Part shown: positions 17,274 to 25,001 of the stretch, piece by piece
Layout: each line of letters opens with the position of its first letter
Position numbering within the stretch: position 1 is the first letter of the stretch
Assembly: GCF_003545695.1 (NCBI RefSeq)
Contig: NZ_QUZZ01000017.1
Span: 1 to 64,000 of the forward strand
Direction of reading: 5' to 3'
DNA from: Taibaiella helva
GTDB lineage: Bacteria; Bacteroidota; Bacteroidia; Chitinophagales; Chitinophagaceae
DNA: 64,000 nucleotides
The notes under the pieces: generated by a model
What the model saw: only the letters and a program-made list of their open reading frames with translations
Told to the model about the DNA's origin: nothing
Databases searched by the model: none
Program-made: the position numbers and the translations under genes

Positions 17274-17288
17274 GTGATTCCGCTGGGA
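17274..17288 (-). repeat. Right attachment core (within tRNA-Lys 3' end)
   Basis: Identical over 15 bp to 202-216. It covers the last 14 nt of the tRNA (T-arm 3' strand, acceptor strand, discriminator) and one base beyond. Confidence 0.85.
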
Positions 17289-17347
17289 CTCGAACCCAGG
17301 GCCCATACATTAAAAGTGTATTGCTCTACCAACTGAGCTACGAAATC
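17275..17347 (-). tRNA. tRNA-Lys (anticodon UUU)
   Basis: 73 nt. Acceptor strands GATTTCG and CGGAATC pair over 7 bp (one G-U) with discriminator A. The D arm is TAGCTCAGTTGGTAGAGCA. The anticodon stem ATACA/TGTAT encloses loop CTTTTAA, giving anticodon TTT. The T arm CTGGGTTCGAGTCCCAG is standard, and CCA is not encoded. It is intact, so the element carried a copy of the 3' end. Confidence 0.96.
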
Positions 17348-17489
17348 GACCGTTACTCGTTCGTTGAACGGAGCGCAAAGGTAAGAACCCGGTTTTTATT
17401 TTCCAAATTCCATCACGCAAAATCAGGAAATATTTTAGTCTTATTTTCGCCATCTTATTCATCCTTTTCAGAAAAACCATATCCTGCTT

Positions 17490-18131
17490 ATGCTCCAGGT
17501 CGCTGCCTTTATCTTCAACCCTTTCCAGGAAAATACTTATGTGCTGTTCAATGAGCACAAGGAATGCTGGATCATCGACCCTGGTATGTATGGCGCCGAC
17601 GAGGAGCGCGTGCTTTTCTCCTTCATCGAACAGCACGGCCTGCAACCGAAACAGATCCTCAATACACATGCCCATATCGATCACGTGCTGGGTATCGATG
17701 CGGTAAAGGCCAAGTATAATATCCCTTTTGGTATGCATACGCTGGAACAGCCGGTGCTGGCTAATGTAAGGGGATCGGCAACCATGTTCGGCTTTCATAT
17801 GCCCACGCTTCCCGTAGCCGACTTCTTCATCTCCGAACAGGAAAGGCTGCGCCTGGGCGAAGACGAGCTGGAGGTCCGCCTCGCGCCCGGACATTCACCG
17901 GGCAGCATTATCTTCTATTCCGCCGAAAGTGGCTGGCTCATCGGCGGCGATGTGCTGTTCAATGGCAGTGTAGGCCGCTCCGACCTGCCCGGCGGCAACC
18001 ATGAGACGCTGATGAAGAGCATCAAAGAGCAGCTCTATACTTTACCCGATAATACAGTAGTTTATTCCGGTCACGGTCCTGAGACCAGTATCGGGCAGGA
18101 AAAGAAGACCAATCCTTTTGTAAGGGGCTAA
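17490..18131 (+). CDS. MBL-fold metallo-hydrolase (glyoxalase II-like)
   Basis: 213 aa, single metallo-beta-lactamase domain. The metal-binding motif is THAHIDH near residue 58, followed by the second His (APGHSPGS), the bridging Asp (IGGDVLF) and the last His (YSGHGPET). The short size without a C-terminal helical domain fits the YcbL-like glyoxalase II/MBL hydrolase group, which hydrolyses thioesters in the cytoplasm; the substrate cannot be told. It is the first chromosomal gene right of the tRNA and converges with the symporter gene 5 bp away. Confidence 0.9.
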   Translation: MLQVAAFIFNPFQENTYVLFNEHKECWIIDPGMYGADEERVLFSFIEQHGLQPKQILNTHAHIDHVLGIDAVKAKYNIPFGMHTLEQPVLANVRGSATMFGFHMPTLPVADFFISEQERLRLGEDELEVRLAPGHSPGSIIFYSAESGWLIGGDVLFNGSVGRSDLPGGNHETLMKSIKEQLYTLPDNTVVYSGHGPETSIGQEKKTNPFVRG

Positions 18132-18136
18132 TAAAA

Positions 18137-19849
18137 TTATAGAGTTTGTTTTTGCTGCTGACGGTCGAGCAAGGTCTGTAGCGGCAGCGACAACAGCATT
18201 ACCAGCAAGGCGCCGATCACATTGAGCCAGAGGAAAGCGACCAGCTTGAAAATGTAGATCAGCAGCACCAGTATTTCTGCAGTAATGGAAGCGTAAAAGA
18301 CGGCTTTGCCTTTTACCTGTTTCAGGAAGAAAGCCGTGAGGAAAATGCCGAGTATCGCGCCATAAAACAGGCTGCCCAGCTCGTTTACCGCTTCAATAAG
18401 CGAACCCATCTTGGTGGCGAACATGGCCACAGCAATGCTGAACAATCCCCACACCAGCGTATAGATACGCCCGTAACGTACTTGCTCCCGGCCGCTTAGG
18501 GGCTGTGCCCGGAAGACCTGGTGAAAATCGACGAGAGTGGAAGACGCCAGCGAATTGATCGCTGCCGAAATAGAGCCCCAGCTGGCCAGGAAGATCACGG
18601 CAAACAACAGCCCCACCATACCGGCAGGCAGGTAATGCCGTACAAAGTGCAGGAAGATATAATTGCTGTCGCTTTCCGGTTCGGCAATCGCCGCCTGGTG
18701 TTTCCTGATCAGTTTGCTCAGCGTATCTCTCTGCTGCTCTACCTTATGTTGCCCCTCTTTCAGCCGTTGCAGCAGATTGGCCTCCGTCGCCTTATCGTAG
18801 GAAGGCGATTGTCGCAGCGCGATCAGCTTCAGGGCCGTTTGCTGATTGCTTTTTGCCGCTTGCTGGTTCTCTATATACAAGGGCTGATAGGCCTCAGGAA
18901 CAATAGCCGCTACTTTTTCCACAGCGGATTCATTAAAGAACAAGGGCGCTTTATAAATGGTATAAAAGGAGAAAAGCAGCGCGCCGATCAGCAGGATCAG
19001 AAACTGCATCGGTATCTTCACCATACCGTTGAGCAACAGACCCAGCCTGCTTTCCCGCATGTCTTTGGCAGTGAGGTAGCGTCCTACCTGGCTCTGGTCG
19101 GTACCGAAGTAGGAGAGGGCAAGAAAGAAGCCGCCGATAAGGCCCGACCACAGGTTATACTTGTCGTTGAGGTTAAAAGTAGTGGTGATCACATTCAGCT
19201 TGCCCGATTTGCCGGCCAGGTAAAGCGCATCGCCGAAACGGATATGCTCGGGCAGGGAAGCCACCACCAGGTAACCGGCTACAGCCATCGACAGCAGGAT
19301 GATGCCGAACTGTATCTTTTGGGTATGGGCTATGGCTTTCGCGCCGCCGGTATAGGTATAGATGATAAGCAGGCCGCCCACCAGCAGGTTGGTGAGGTAA
19401 ATGTTCCAGTGAAAGATCGTGGAAAGAATGATGGCCGGCGCATACACGCTGATCCCGGTGGACACGCCCCTGGAAAACAGGAACAGCACGCCGGTAAACA
19501 AGCGGGTCTGACGGTCGAAACGCTTATCCAGGTATTCGTAGGCGGTAAAGACATTGAGCCGCTGGAAGATGGGCACAAAGACCATGCTGATCACGATCAT
19601 GGCCAGCGGCAGGCCGAAGTAGTACTGCACAAAGCGCATGCCGTCGCCATACGCCTGACCCGGCCCTGAAAGGAAAGTGATCGCGCTGGCCTGGGTAGCC
19701 ATGATCCCCAGCAGCACGACATGCCAGGGCATTTGCCGGCCTGCACGGAGATAGGTATCGGAGCTGATCTGCCCGCGGCCTTTCCATACGCCAAAGACGA
19801 TGGTCAGCAACAGTGTGCTGAGCATAATGACCCAGTCCAGACTACTCAT
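18137..19849 (-). CDS. Sodium/solute symporter (SSF family)
   Basis: 570 aa, about 13 membrane segments. Family features are MATQASAITFLSGPGQAYGD near the start and an S-W-G-S-I-S-A segment in a late helix. A hydrophilic, Lys/Gln-rich coiled-coil-like insert of about 95 residues (near 325-420) separates two helices. The start is taken at ATG 19849 (MSSLDW), where homologues begin; the frame is open upstream but that part overlaps a separate small gene. The start overlaps the stop of that gene as ATGA, so translation is probably coupled. The substrate is unknown. Confidence 0.88.
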   Translation of the reverse strand: MSSLDWVIMLSTLLLTIVFGVWKGRGQISSDTYLRAGRQMPWHVVLLGIMATQASAITFLSGPGQAYGDGMRFVQYYFGLPLAMIVISMVFVPIFQRLNVFTAYEYLDKRFDRQTRLFTGVLFLFSRGVSTGISVYAPAIILSTIFHWNIYLTNLLVGGLLIIYTYTGGAKAIAHTQKIQFGIILLSMAVAGYLVVASLPEHIRFGDALYLAGKSGKLNVITTTFNLNDKYNLWSGLIGGFFLALSYFGTDQSQVGRYLTAKDMRESRLGLLLNGMVKIPMQFLILLIGALLFSFYTIYKAPLFFNESAVEKVAAIVPEAYQPLYIENQQAAKSNQQTALKLIALRQSPSYDKATEANLLQRLKEGQHKVEQQRDTLSKLIRKHQAAIAEPESDSNYIFLHFVRHYLPAGMVGLLFAVIFLASWGSISAAINSLASSTLVDFHQVFRAQPLSGREQVRYGRIYTLVWGLFSIAVAMFATKMGSLIEAVNELGSLFYGAILGIFLTAFFLKQVKGKAVFYASITAEILVLLIYIFKLVAFLWLNVIGALLVMLLSLPLQTLLDRQQQKQTL

Positions 19850-19944
19850 GACCAGGCAAGGGTAAACCAGGTGAACAATAAGATCAGCACCAGCAGCCAC
19901 AGCAGCACAGCCCAGTACCAGCGCCGCCAGTAAGATTGACTCAT
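19846..19944 (-). CDS. 32-aa membrane peptide coupled to the symporter
   Basis: The frame reads MSQSYWRRWYW followed by one hydrophobic helix (AVLLWLLVLILLF) and a short TWFTLAWS tail. Its TGA overlaps the symporter ATG in an ATGA junction. A promoter with near-ideal Bacteroidota spacing sits directly upstream (19948-19979) and would put the transcript start at or next to this ATG, so it is the first cistron. Other SSF transporters (e.g. DUF4212 and DUF3311 types) have small membrane partners, so an accessory role is plausible. Confidence 0.65.
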   Translation of the reverse strand: MSQSYWRRWYWAVLLWLLVLILLFTWFTLAWS

Positions 19945-19947
19945 GTT

Positions 19948-19979
19948 GCAAGATTAGCGCAAATCCCCTTGAATTCCAA
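19948..19979 (-). promoter_or_regulatory. Promoter of the micropeptide-symporter operon
   Basis: On the minus strand TTGG (19976-19979), exactly 19 nt, then TAATCTTGC (19948-19956), close to the TTTG-N19-TAnnTTTG pattern of Bacteroidota housekeeping sigma. The ATG of the 32-aa peptide follows three bases later, suggesting a very short leader. Confidence 0.6.
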
Positions 19980-20015
19980 TTCTACTATGTTGCCGTTTTG
20001 TAAAAGCAACGTGTA

Positions 20016-20783
20016 TCAGTGATGATGGTGGTGGTCCTCGTCATCCAGCTCGGGATGCAGCTTTGCCGCTTCGGGCAACAGCGCGGTGGGCACTTTGGGA
20101 AAGGTATGATGCAGATGATGGAAGGCAAATGAGGAAACGATAGGTGTCCAGATACGGGCCATGCGTACACCCGCCATACGGGCAGGATGCCGCGCTGCCA
20201 TCTTGTGCGGGATATAGGAGGCCCATAGCGGCATGAGGCAGCTGAGCACAAAGGCCACGCCCCAGTATACCAGGCCTGCCAGGGAACCGGTAAAAACATA
20301 AAGCAAGATAAACCCGGCCAGCAGCAGCAAAGTAACGGCCGACTCCAGCAGCTGTATCCTGCGCGTATTCGGCGCCATCTTCAACGATGCGATCCTTAAA
20401 GCGAATATATGATAAGGTCCGTTGAGGAAGACTTGCTTCAAGGTCCAGCGTGCCGGTGCACCTTCAGGATCGTTATCGCTGAGACATTGCCCGTGATGCC
20501 TCAGGTGCGTGACCTTGAGCGCATGGCCGCTCTTCAGCAGGAGCAGCCCGCTCAGGCTCAGCAGTAGGTCATTGGTACGCCTGGAAACACCCAGGGCATT
20601 ATGAATGGTATCATGCATCTGTACAAAGCCGGCCAGGCAGGTAATCAGCGCCAGGGGAATGGCCAGCCACCAGAGCTTCATAGAAGCGCAAAGCACGTAT
20701 GCGGCCAGCAGGAGCCAGGGCCTGGCGATCTCTATACGCCTTTGCAAAGGGCTCAGCTGAAAAGGTGTTGATGATCTGGTCAT
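20016..20783 (-). CDS. Fatty acid desaturase-type membrane di-iron protein
   Basis: 255 aa with four or so membrane segments and three histidine boxes: HDTIH (57-61), HLRHH (93-97) and HHLHH near residue 228. These ligate the di-iron centre in membrane desaturases and carotenoid hydroxylases. The start is taken at ATG 20783 (MTRSSTPF); the upstream in-frame ATG at 20840 adds a tail outside the fold. The C-terminus is acidic then five His (DDEDHHHHH). Substrate could be a fatty acyl chain or a carotenoid. Confidence 0.8.
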   Translation of the reverse strand: MTRSSTPFQLSPLQRRIEIARPWLLLAAYVLCASMKLWWLAIPLALITCLAGFVQMHDTIHNALGVSRRTNDLLLSLSGLLLLKSGHALKVTHLRHHGQCLSDNDPEGAPARWTLKQVFLNGPYHIFALRIASLKMAPNTRRIQLLESAVTLLLLAGFILLYVFTGSLAGLVYWGVAFVLSCLMPLWASYIPHKMAARHPARMAGVRMARIWTPIVSSFAFHHLHHTFPKVPTALLPEAAKLHPELDDEDHHHHH

Positions 20784-20890
20784 GGGCCTTCGATTTACGA
20801 ATATAATAATGAATTCTGGTTGCTTCGGCAGGCTTAGCAAAACAACCCTCTATCGGTTCCTGAACTTGTCGAAAGGACAAGCAAAACGAT

Positions 20891-21563
20891 CTATTGCCGT
20901 AGCTCTTCCCTTGCAGGGCGGGCATCGGCAGGAACCTCGCCGGTCAATGGCCGGAACGCCGCTTTGAAATGGCCTTTATAGCCGAACAAGGTACCAAAGG
21001 TCCTGTTCCTGACGGTGACCTGTATGTTGAAGCGGTCCAGCGCCTCGTCGTAAGACTCCTGCACTTCGGCATTCCCCGAGAACATATCAGGATAACGGAA
21101 AGCAATGCGCCCTTCGTAGAACCGCTGGTTACCGGAGCGGATGGTAATGCTGCGGTCCTCGTTTACCCTGATGTCAATATCGACCGCCAGGTGCTGCTTG
21201 CTGCCCAGATAATCGATAATGATGCTCCGCCTCGTTATAGATCATTGTTGCATCGAAGCGCCGGATCTTTTTTCCGAAATGGAACTTACGGTTCCAGCTC
21301 ACCGTCTCGCGGCCGAAGGTATCGCGGTACGCATAATTCTCAATAGTGAACGGTATGTTCGTACCCGTTTCGGGAAACATGATATTGCGGAAGGTGCCCA
21401 GGTACAGGAAGGGTAGGGTATGCCAGCCGGCGTTGCGGACACGCTCCATCACGCCGGTGCCCAGCATGTACACCGGCTTGTCGCTGCTGATGCCGAAGCG
21501 TTGCTGCATCATCGGGTGCAGACGGTCGAAATCTTTACCCAGATATTGCTTATAGATCGACAT
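20891..21563 (-). pseudogene. DUF4166 protein, frameshifted
   Basis: The frame from ATG 21563 (MSIYKQYLGKDFDRLHPMMQ) follows the DUF4166 pattern up to FDATMIYNEA. It then runs into unrelated residues and stops near 21174. The expected continuation (IDYLGSKQHLAVDIDIRVNE, then RSGNQRFYEGRIAF and MFSGNAEVQESYDEAL) is in the next frame and runs to TAA/TAG at 20891. One base missing in the GAGGCGGAGC run near 21219-21227 explains it. The start overlaps the upstream gene by 14 bp, so it is the last gene of the ArsR-VOC-DoxX operon. It may be a true mutation or a sequencing error. Confidence 0.85.
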
Positions 21564-22476
21564 GCTTTTTCTTTTGAGGTTGACGAAGGCAGCGGCCGGC
21601 ATCGGGCAGGAGCGGGCGCAATGCCAGTACGGCCAGCGATAGCGCCATAATGCCGAAGCTTGTGGTGGCCGGGTTGAACGGCGCCTTGTATATTCCCGCT
21701 TTGGCAAAGAAGGCGGCGCAGCCCAGCGCCAGCAGGCCGGCCAGGTTCAGGTAATGAAGCATCCGGTTACGCCCCATGAAGAGAAAGAGCAGGCCGAAGA
21801 TGATCTCGCCGATACCGACGGCATATACCGCCGCAGTTTCCATGCCGGGCAGCAAGCCCGAAGCTTTCATCATTGCCAGCTCGCCGGTCTCCATATAGAG
21901 CAGCTTGGGCACGATGCCATGATATAGCCAGGAAAGGGCAATGGTAAAGTTGGCCAGCAGGAACACCAGGTAAGCTCTGCGGGCCGCACCAGGTGCGATA
22001 TCCCGGTCAAGCCACAGCCGCAGGGAATCGAAGCTCCAGGCTGTAGCCCAGCCGATCATCGGGCGGAAAAGATAACGATCGATGAGCCGGCCAATAACGC
22101 CTTGCCGTGTTTCATAATCGTACCAGGTAAGAAAAGTGACCCCTTCGCTGTGCGGGATGTATTTCCAGTAGCCCGAACCGGTACGGATAAGCGAGATTTT
22201 TTCATCGGACCAGAACTTTAATGCAGAAGTGCTTTCACCGCTTTCCTTGCTGTGGCTGCCGCTGGTCATGCCTTTGCCCGAAACGTTAAGGCCGAAGCCG
22301 ATCTTCGTTTCGTACAAAAAATGCTGCGGTTCTTCCGCGCTGGTCCTGGGCAGGTATTCGATACGGGTAAAACGAAGATCCCAGCGGGAATGGATCTCGG
22401 GCGTTTGCGTGTATTGCCAGAGCCGTTCCAGGCTGGACTCCATTTCGATCTCTACGTAAATGGGCTTTCTTTTCAA
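21550..22476 (-). CDS. SRPBCC-DoxX-like fusion protein
   Basis: 308 aa. The first ~165 residues look like an SRPBCC/START-type ligand-binding fold (MESSLERLWQYTQTPEIHSR, SRWDLRF), and the last ~140 form a four-helix DoxX-like membrane domain (YAVGIGEIIFGLLFLFMGRN). Fusions of this type occur with DUF4166 partners, as here. It is third in the operon, 54 bp after the VOC gene and overlapping DUF4166. Function in the cell is unknown; a membrane-associated ligand-binding role is likely. Confidence 0.75.
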   Translation of the reverse strand: MKRKPIYVEIEMESSLERLWQYTQTPEIHSRWDLRFTRIEYLPRTSAEEPQHFLYETKIGFGLNVSGKGMTSGSHSKESGESTSALKFWSDEKISLIRTGSGYWKYIPHSEGVTFLTWYDYETRQGVIGRLIDRYLFRPMIGWATAWSFDSLRLWLDRDIAPGAARRAYLVFLLANFTIALSWLYHGIVPKLLYMETGELAMMKASGLLPGMETAAVYAVGIGEIIFGLLFLFMGRNRMLHYLNLAGLLALGCAAFFAKAGIYKAPFNPATTSFGIMALSLAVLALRPLLPDAGRCLRQPQKKKHVDL

Positions 22477-22530
22477 GGACAGGAAAACGCCTTAGGGGCG
22501 TATGCCTACAAATTTAAGGATAATTGGCAA

Positions 22531-22950
22531 TCAGCCCCGCTGCATATCGCGCCATACTTCTTCATTAAAAAGACATTCCCACTGGTGCCCGTCGGGATCG
22601 CGGAAATAGCCGGCATAGCCCCAGCCATAAGTCGATGCAGACCCTGCAGTAGTACCCCCGGCTGCCAGGGCGGTTTCCAAAAGACGGTCTACGGCCGCCT
22701 TGTCTTCCAGGAAAAGGCTCATGATGCATTCGGCAGTACCCGGCGCCGCATTTTTCTGCCCCGTAATATCTGCATAGCCGGCAAAGTCGCTGCGGGTGGT
22801 CAATACGAGGCTCATGTATTTGTCGATGCTGAAGAGTACCAGGTCGCCGGAAGTTTCGGACGCCTTTTCGCCAAAGATCATTTCATAAAAACGTTGCGCA
22901 CGGTCCAGGGCATCGACCGGGATCGTAATGCAATTCAGTCTGGCTTTCAT
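22531..22950 (-). CDS. VOC family protein (glyoxalase/bleomycin-resistance-like)
   Basis: 139 aa with the two beta-alpha-beta-beta-beta units of the vicinal oxygen chelate fold (CITIPVDALDRAQRFYEMIF; then FRDPDGHQWECLFN). It sits 42 bp after the ArsR regulator, an arrangement common for small VOC proteins. Metal binding and substrate are not predictable. Confidence 0.85.
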   Translation of the reverse strand: MKARLNCITIPVDALDRAQRFYEMIFGEKASETSGDLVLFSIDKYMSLVLTTRSDFAGYADITGQKNAAPGTAECIMSLFLEDKAAVDRLLETALAAGGTTAGSASTYGWGYAGYFRDPDGHQWECLFNEEVWRDMQRG

Positions 22951-22992
22951 AGCTTTTGTATTTAAAGGTTAGCCATCTCATATCCTTCCTGC

Positions 22993-23334
22993 CTATTTCC
23001 GCCTGGTTTTCTTCGGGCTTGCCGCTTCGTCGTTCTGTTCCAGGAAACGGCCCAGCGCATCCAGCTTGCCCGACCAAAAGGCTTGGTATTGCGCTATCCA
23101 ATCAGAAACCTGGCCCAGCTTGCTGAAATCTGCCGTGCAATACCGCTCGCGGCCCTGCTGCCGGATGACGACCAGGCCACATTCGGTCAATATCTTTACA
23201 TGCCGGGATACCGCGGGACGACTGATCGCGAAATGATCGGATACCTCGTTCAGCGTAAGGCTTTGCCGGGCCAGCAGGTCTATGATCGCCCTCCGGTTCG
23301 GATCGGCGATAGCCTGGAATACATCTCTTCTCAT
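22993..23334 (-). CDS. ArsR-family winged-helix regulator
   Basis: 113 aa, winged-helix fold of the ArsR/SmtB type (MRRDVFQAIADPNRRAIIDL, recognition helix FAISRPAVSRHVKIL). No cysteine metal site is seen, so it belongs to the metal-independent group often found with SRPBCC/VOC genes. It is first in the operon and probably autoregulates it. TATCTTTGG (minus, 23338-23345) is 4 bases before the ATG and fits a -7 element. Confidence 0.9.
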   Translation of the reverse strand: MRRDVFQAIADPNRRAIIDLLARQSLTLNEVSDHFAISRPAVSRHVKILTECGLVVIRQQGRERYCTADFSKLGQVSDWIAQYQAFWSGKLDALGRFLEQNDEAASPKKTRRK

Positions 23335-23408
23335 GATCCAAAGATACAGAAATTACGTAACCGTTTGGCTACAAATATAACGATGCAAATTGCAGGAGAA
23401 GGAAGCGA

Positions 23409-24881
23409 TTACTTTTCCTTTTTTAAGGTTTCGATAAGCGCCTCGATCTTACGGTTGCAGTCTTCTATCTCTGCATTATACTGATCGGTATTTTTCTGAA
23501 GGCTTTGGTACAGCAATTCGCAGGAACGCAGCCGGAGATCGCTGTAGTCCGATAGGGCAGCGACCCGCTTTTGGAGCACATCGGGCAGCTGCAGCCGCTG
23601 CAGTTGGTCCATCAGCGCCTGGCTCTTCTTCCAGTTATCGATACCCTTATGCTGCACGGCGCTCAGCAGCGAATCGGTAGGCATTGTATCCGGTAATTGA
23701 TAAATGCTGAGCGCCTCTTCTTCCAGCGCGCCGAAGGTATTCATAGCAGTATCGAACGTGCCCGTATCATTAGGCAAACGGAGATAAACAAAAGCCGAAC
23801 TGCCGGCGACCAGGGCGATACCCAGCGCCAGAACGACCGCGTTAGCCACGGTACTTGCCGGCCGCCTTAAAACAGGATACAGCAGGTAGCCCAGCACAAT
23901 ACCGGTGATGAGCCCGCCGATATGCGCCGCATTATCGATACCGCCCTTAAGCCCATTAAAGAGATTGTAGAGTACAAAGACCATGATGCTTGCCAGGAGC
24001 GGCATACGTGTTTCTTTAGCCACCAGTCTGGTGGTGAGCAAGGCGATGAAAACGCCATATAAGCCGAAGATCGCCCCTGAAGCGCCTGCGCTTACCGTAA
24101 GGTCGTGCCACCACAAGCTGACCATGCTGGCGCCCAGACCGGCCAGCAAGTAAACGAACAGGAATTTTATCTTACCCAGGTAAGGCTCCAGCAGCAGACC
24201 GATATAAGCCAGCGCGTACATATTGAGCAGCAAGTGCAGAATGCCGATATGCACGAAGCAATTGCTGATGAGCCGCCACCATTGTCCGTCCAGTGTAAGG
24301 GGCTTGAAGTTGGCACCCCAACGCAGCAGGACATCGCTGTCCGGGCTGATAATATTCATGCCGGTACAGGCCATGAGCACGAAAATGAGCATGTTGAGAT
24401 CGAGCAGCAGCGGTGTGATGAAATAGTCCTTACGGGGAATGAAGAAGCTGACGAAAAGGTTCCAGTTTTCCCTCGCCGTAGGCGGCGGCAGCAATAGGGC
24501 GTCTTCTTCCGGAGATGGGAAAGCCGCCTGGTAGCCGACATACTTTTCATCCAGCTCGGCAACCGAATATTGGTGTTCGATCTCCCCGAATGCTTTGAGG
24601 TACTTCCGGGCCATCTTCTTGTTCCTGCCGAGATCGAAAAATTCATTATTGGCTGAGGCGCTGGTCAGCGTAGCGCTGTCTTCTCCTATAACCAGCTTTA
24701 CGTCTGCATCCCAGGCAAACATGCCCTGATTGGTATATCCTATAAAGCCTGCGGCGCTGATATGATCGATACGCCAGTGCAGGCGCTGTGCGGTTTCCAA
24801 CGCCAGCGCAAGGAAATGTTCCCGGCTAAGGCCGGCTAAAGGTATCGTTTCTGTATGCTTGGGTGTCCAGCCAATGGCCAT
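23409..24881 (-). CDS. Rhomboid-family intramembrane serine protease with N-terminal soluble domain
   Basis: 490 aa. Residues 1-150 form a soluble domain (FLALALETAQRLHWRIDHIS) seen in front of some Bacteroidota rhomboids. The rhomboid core has HIGILHLLLNMYALAYIG, catalytic Ser in GASGAIFG (near 265) and catalytic His in NAAHIGG (near 317). A ~120-residue helical tail follows. It cleaves membrane proteins inside the bilayer; the substrate is unknown. Confidence 0.9.
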   Translation of the reverse strand: MAIGWTPKHTETIPLAGLSREHFLALALETAQRLHWRIDHISAAGFIGYTNQGMFAWDADVKLVIGEDSATLTSASANNEFFDLGRNKKMARKYLKAFGEIEHQYSVAELDEKYVGYQAAFPSPEEDALLLPPPTARENWNLFVSFFIPRKDYFITPLLLDLNMLIFVLMACTGMNIISPDSDVLLRWGANFKPLTLDGQWWRLISNCFVHIGILHLLLNMYALAYIGLLLEPYLGKIKFLFVYLLAGLGASMVSLWWHDLTVSAGASGAIFGLYGVFIALLTTRLVAKETRMPLLASIMVFVLYNLFNGLKGGIDNAAHIGGLITGIVLGYLLYPVLRRPASTVANAVVLALGIALVAGSSAFVYLRLPNDTGTFDTAMNTFGALEEEALSIYQLPDTMPTDSLLSAVQHKGIDNWKKSQALMDQLQRLQLPDVLQKRVAALSDYSDLRLRSCELLYQSLQKNTDQYNAEIEDCNRKIEALIETLKKEK

Positions 24882-24988
24882 GCTATCTTTTTTCGATGGT
24901 AATACGGATTGCAGCCATTATGCGGCTGCTTTTTTGCAATTTAAGGATTAAAGCGCAAGTTTCAGGTGGGCACAGACGGTTGGATCGC

Positions 24989-24997
24989 TAATTTTGC
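24989..24997 (+). promoter_or_regulatory. -7 element of the DNA glycosylase gene
   Basis: TAATTTTGC four bases before ATG 25002 matches the -7 consensus. It implies an almost leaderless mRNA and argues against the upstream in-frame ATG at 24966. Confidence 0.5.
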
Positions 24998-25001
24998 ACG
25001 C

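Larger units (their letters stand above)
202..17288. mobile_element. Integrative island in tRNA-Lys with RHS-Tae4 toxin cargo
   Basis: About 17.1 kb lies between two 15-bp direct repeats of the tRNA-Lys(UUU) 3' end. The right copy belongs to the intact tRNA and the integrase is the nearest gene to it. GGTACCC-type motifs lie inside the left end (275-296) and between integrase and tRNA (17116-17163), as expected of arm-type recombinase sites. I see no relaxase, MOB, TraG or replication initiator, so the element would be mobilised passively or is a reduced island. The cargo is a polymorphic toxin operon, a nucleotidyltransferase toxin pair, an orphan IF2-N-like protein and small element genes. 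Much of the cargo is visibly more AT-rich than the chromosome to the right. Confidence 0.8.

Noticed and set aside
202-17288. CRISPR array or conjugative element
   Set aside because: No regularly spaced repeats, and no relaxase, coupling protein or Tra genes were seen.
19850-19951. N-terminal 34-residue extension of the symporter
   Set aside because: Homologues start at MSSLDW, and the region codes the 32-aa peptide in another frame with its own promoter.
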